Translations under genes and position numbers: made by a program
Source: Deltaproteobacteria bacterium
Lineage (GTDB): Bacteria; Bdellovibrionota; UBA1018; UBA923
Reading direction: 5' to 3'
NCBI GenBank assembly: GCA_016194795.1
Contig: JACQAX010000113.1
Span: 1 to 5,442, forward strand
Length of the DNA: 5,442 nt
The notes under the pieces: generated by a model
The model's input: the letters and a program-made list of their open reading frames with translations, nothing else
Databases searched by the model: none
Told to the model about the DNA's origin: nothing
Part shown: piece after piece, positions 4,375 through 5,442 of the stretch
Position numbering within the stretch: the first letter of the stretch is position 1
Layout: each line of letters begins with the position of its first letter

Positions 4375-5442
4375 ATGAGGGATATCGCCGGACTTCCTCA
4401 AAAACAGGGGCTTTACGATCCGCGGCACGAGAAAGACGCCTGCGGCATCGGCTTCGTCGCGAACATCAAGGGCGAGCGCTCGCATTCGATCGTCAAACAG
4501 GCGCTCAGCGTCCTCGAATGCCTCTCGCACCGTGGAGCCCAGGGTTGCGATCCTTACACCGGCGACGGCGCGGGGATCCTGCTGCAGCTGCCGCACCGGT
4601 TCCTGAGCGAGGTCGTCAAATCCGAGTGCGACATCACGCTGCCGCCCGCGGGCGGGTACGCCGTCGGAATGGTTTTCCTGCCGCGGGAGAAATCCCAGCG
4701 CGAGCAGCTCGAGCGGGTTTTCGAGACCATCCTGCACGACGAGAAGGCGAAGCTCCTCGGTTGGCGCACGGTGCCCGTCCGGAGCGACGCGATCGGCCCG
4801 CAGGCCCGCTCGACGGAGCCGGTAGTCCGCCAGCTTTTCGTGACCTGCCCGAAGCCCAAGGCGGCCAAGCCGGGACGCGGCCCGGCCGACGACGAGCTGG
4901 CGTTCGAGCGCAAGCTCTACGTGATCCGCAAGCGGGTCGAACACGTCGTGCGCGAAAGCGCGCTCGCCGGGCGCGAGCACTTCTGCGTGCCGAGCTTCTC
5001 GTCGCGCACGATCGTCTACAAGGGCCTGCTCCTGCCGACGCAGGTCGGCCGCTACTACGCCGATCTCGCCGACCCGCGCGTCGAGAGCGCCCTCGGGCTC
5101 GTCCACTCGCGGTTCAGCACGAACACCTTCCCCACCTGGTCGCTTGCGCACCCCTATCGCTACATCTGCCACAACGGCGAGATCAACACCGTCAAGGGCA
5201 ACGTGAACTGGATGCGCGCGCGCCAGGGCCGGTTGCAGTCCGATCTCTTCGGGCCAGACCTCGCGAAGCTCTTCCCGATCGTCGCCGACAACCAGAGCGA
5301 CTCGGCCTGCCTCGACAACGCGCTCGAGTTTCTCCACATGGGCGGCAGATCGCTGCCCCATGCGATGATGATGCTGATCCCGGAGCCCTACGTCTCCAAC
5401 CCGGAGATGGACCTCGAGCGCCGCGGCTTCTACGAGTACCAT
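4375..5442 (+). CDS. gltB: Glutamate synthase (GOGAT) large subunit, N-terminal part, cut by the window edge
   Basis: The first 356 residues are present; the full protein is usually about 1,500. The enzyme makes two glutamates from glutamine and 2-oxoglutarate in nitrogen assimilation, in the cytoplasm, with a small GltD-type subunit. The visible part is the class II (Ntn) glutamine amidotransferase domain. DACGIGFVAN contains Cys23, the nucleophile exposed after removal of a ~22-residue propeptide. It is followed by SHRGAQGCDPYTGDGAGILL (51-70), FERKLYVIRK (177-186), the substrate-binding HSRFSTNTFPTW (244-255), HNGEINTVKGNVNWM (266-280) and QSDSACLDNALEFL (307-320). All catalytic hallmarks are intact. 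A Lys/Pro/Gly-rich stretch at 159-173 looks like a surface loop. The central, FMN/Fe-S synthase and C-terminal domains lie beyond the window, as would gltD if it is adjacent. ATG 4375 is chosen because it gives a normal propeptide; an in-frame ATG at 4363 would add four residues. Confidence 0.97.
   Translation, partial: MRDIAGLPQKQGLYDPRHEKDACGIGFVANIKGERSHSIVKQALSVLECLSHRGAQGCDPYTGDGAGILLQLPHRFLSEVVKSECDITLPPAGGYAVGMVFLPREKSQREQLERVFETILHDEKAKLLGWRTVPVRSDAIGPQARSTEPVVRQLFVTCPKPKAAKPGRGPADDELAFERKLYVIRKRVEHVVRESALAGREHFCVPSFSSRTIVYKGLLLPTQVGRYYADLADPRVESALGLVHSRFSTNTFPTWSLAHPYRYICHNGEINTVKGNVNWMRARQGRLQSDLFGPDLAKLFPIVADNQSDSACLDNALEFLHMGGRSLPHAMMMLIPEPYVSNPEMDLERRGFYEYH

Noticed and set aside
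4345..5442. Long open frame on the minus strand, antisense to gltB.
   Set aside because: The plus strand clearly encodes GltB with catalytic motifs. The antisense translation is rich in Arg, Val, Glu and Asp, shows no domain, and reflects high-GC codon bias.

Overview
The window is GC-rich, roughly two thirds G+C by eye, and densely coding. It has four complete protein genes, one partial gene at each edge, and almost no intergenic DNA. A lipobox signal peptide with Ala after the Cys points to a Gram-negative, diderm bacterium. The GOGAT large subunit, the ABC1 kinase and the composition would fit a delta-proteobacterium-like or related high-GC lineage, but nothing here fixes the taxon.

Layout, left to right. 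(1) Positions 1-150 (+): the last 49 codons of an unidentified protein ending in a small beta-rich module. (2) 159-1805 (-): a two-domain fusion of an alpha/beta hydrolase and a class I SAM-dependent methyltransferase. The reading frame extends back to an ATG at 1820, but an AGGAGA ribosome site places the start at GTG 1805. (3) 1830-2480 (+): a lipoprotein with a CsgG/LpoB-like body. An extended -10 promoter seems to put its transcription start on the first base of the ATG. (4) 2477-2986 (+): a small hydrophobic membrane protein, coupled to gene 3 by an ATGA overlap. (5) 2964-4298 (-): an ABC1/AarF/UbiB-family atypical kinase whose 3' end overlaps gene 4 by 23 bp. (6) 4375-5442 (+, runs off the edge): gltB, the first 356 codons of the glutamate synthase large subunit, including most of its glutaminase domain.

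Genes alternate in direction (+, -, +, +, -, +), giving two convergent pairs with virtually no room for a terminator and two tight divergent starts (24 bp and 76 bp). The only credible operon is genes 3 and 4, probably an outer-membrane lipoprotein with an inner-membrane partner. GltB is core nitrogen assimilation and the ABC1 protein is probably linked to quinone or lipid metabolism. Nothing ties these to each other or to the fusion enzyme beyond being adjacent.

No RNA gene, mobile element, CRISPR array or long repeat was seen. The most noteworthy points are the hydrolase-methyltransferase fusion, the apparent leaderless arrangement of the lipoprotein gene (with weaker look-alikes at two other starts), the lipoprotein/membrane-protein pair, and the short ABC1 kinase with a Gly-containing nucleotide loop. 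I saw no clear sign of an undescribed multi-gene system.
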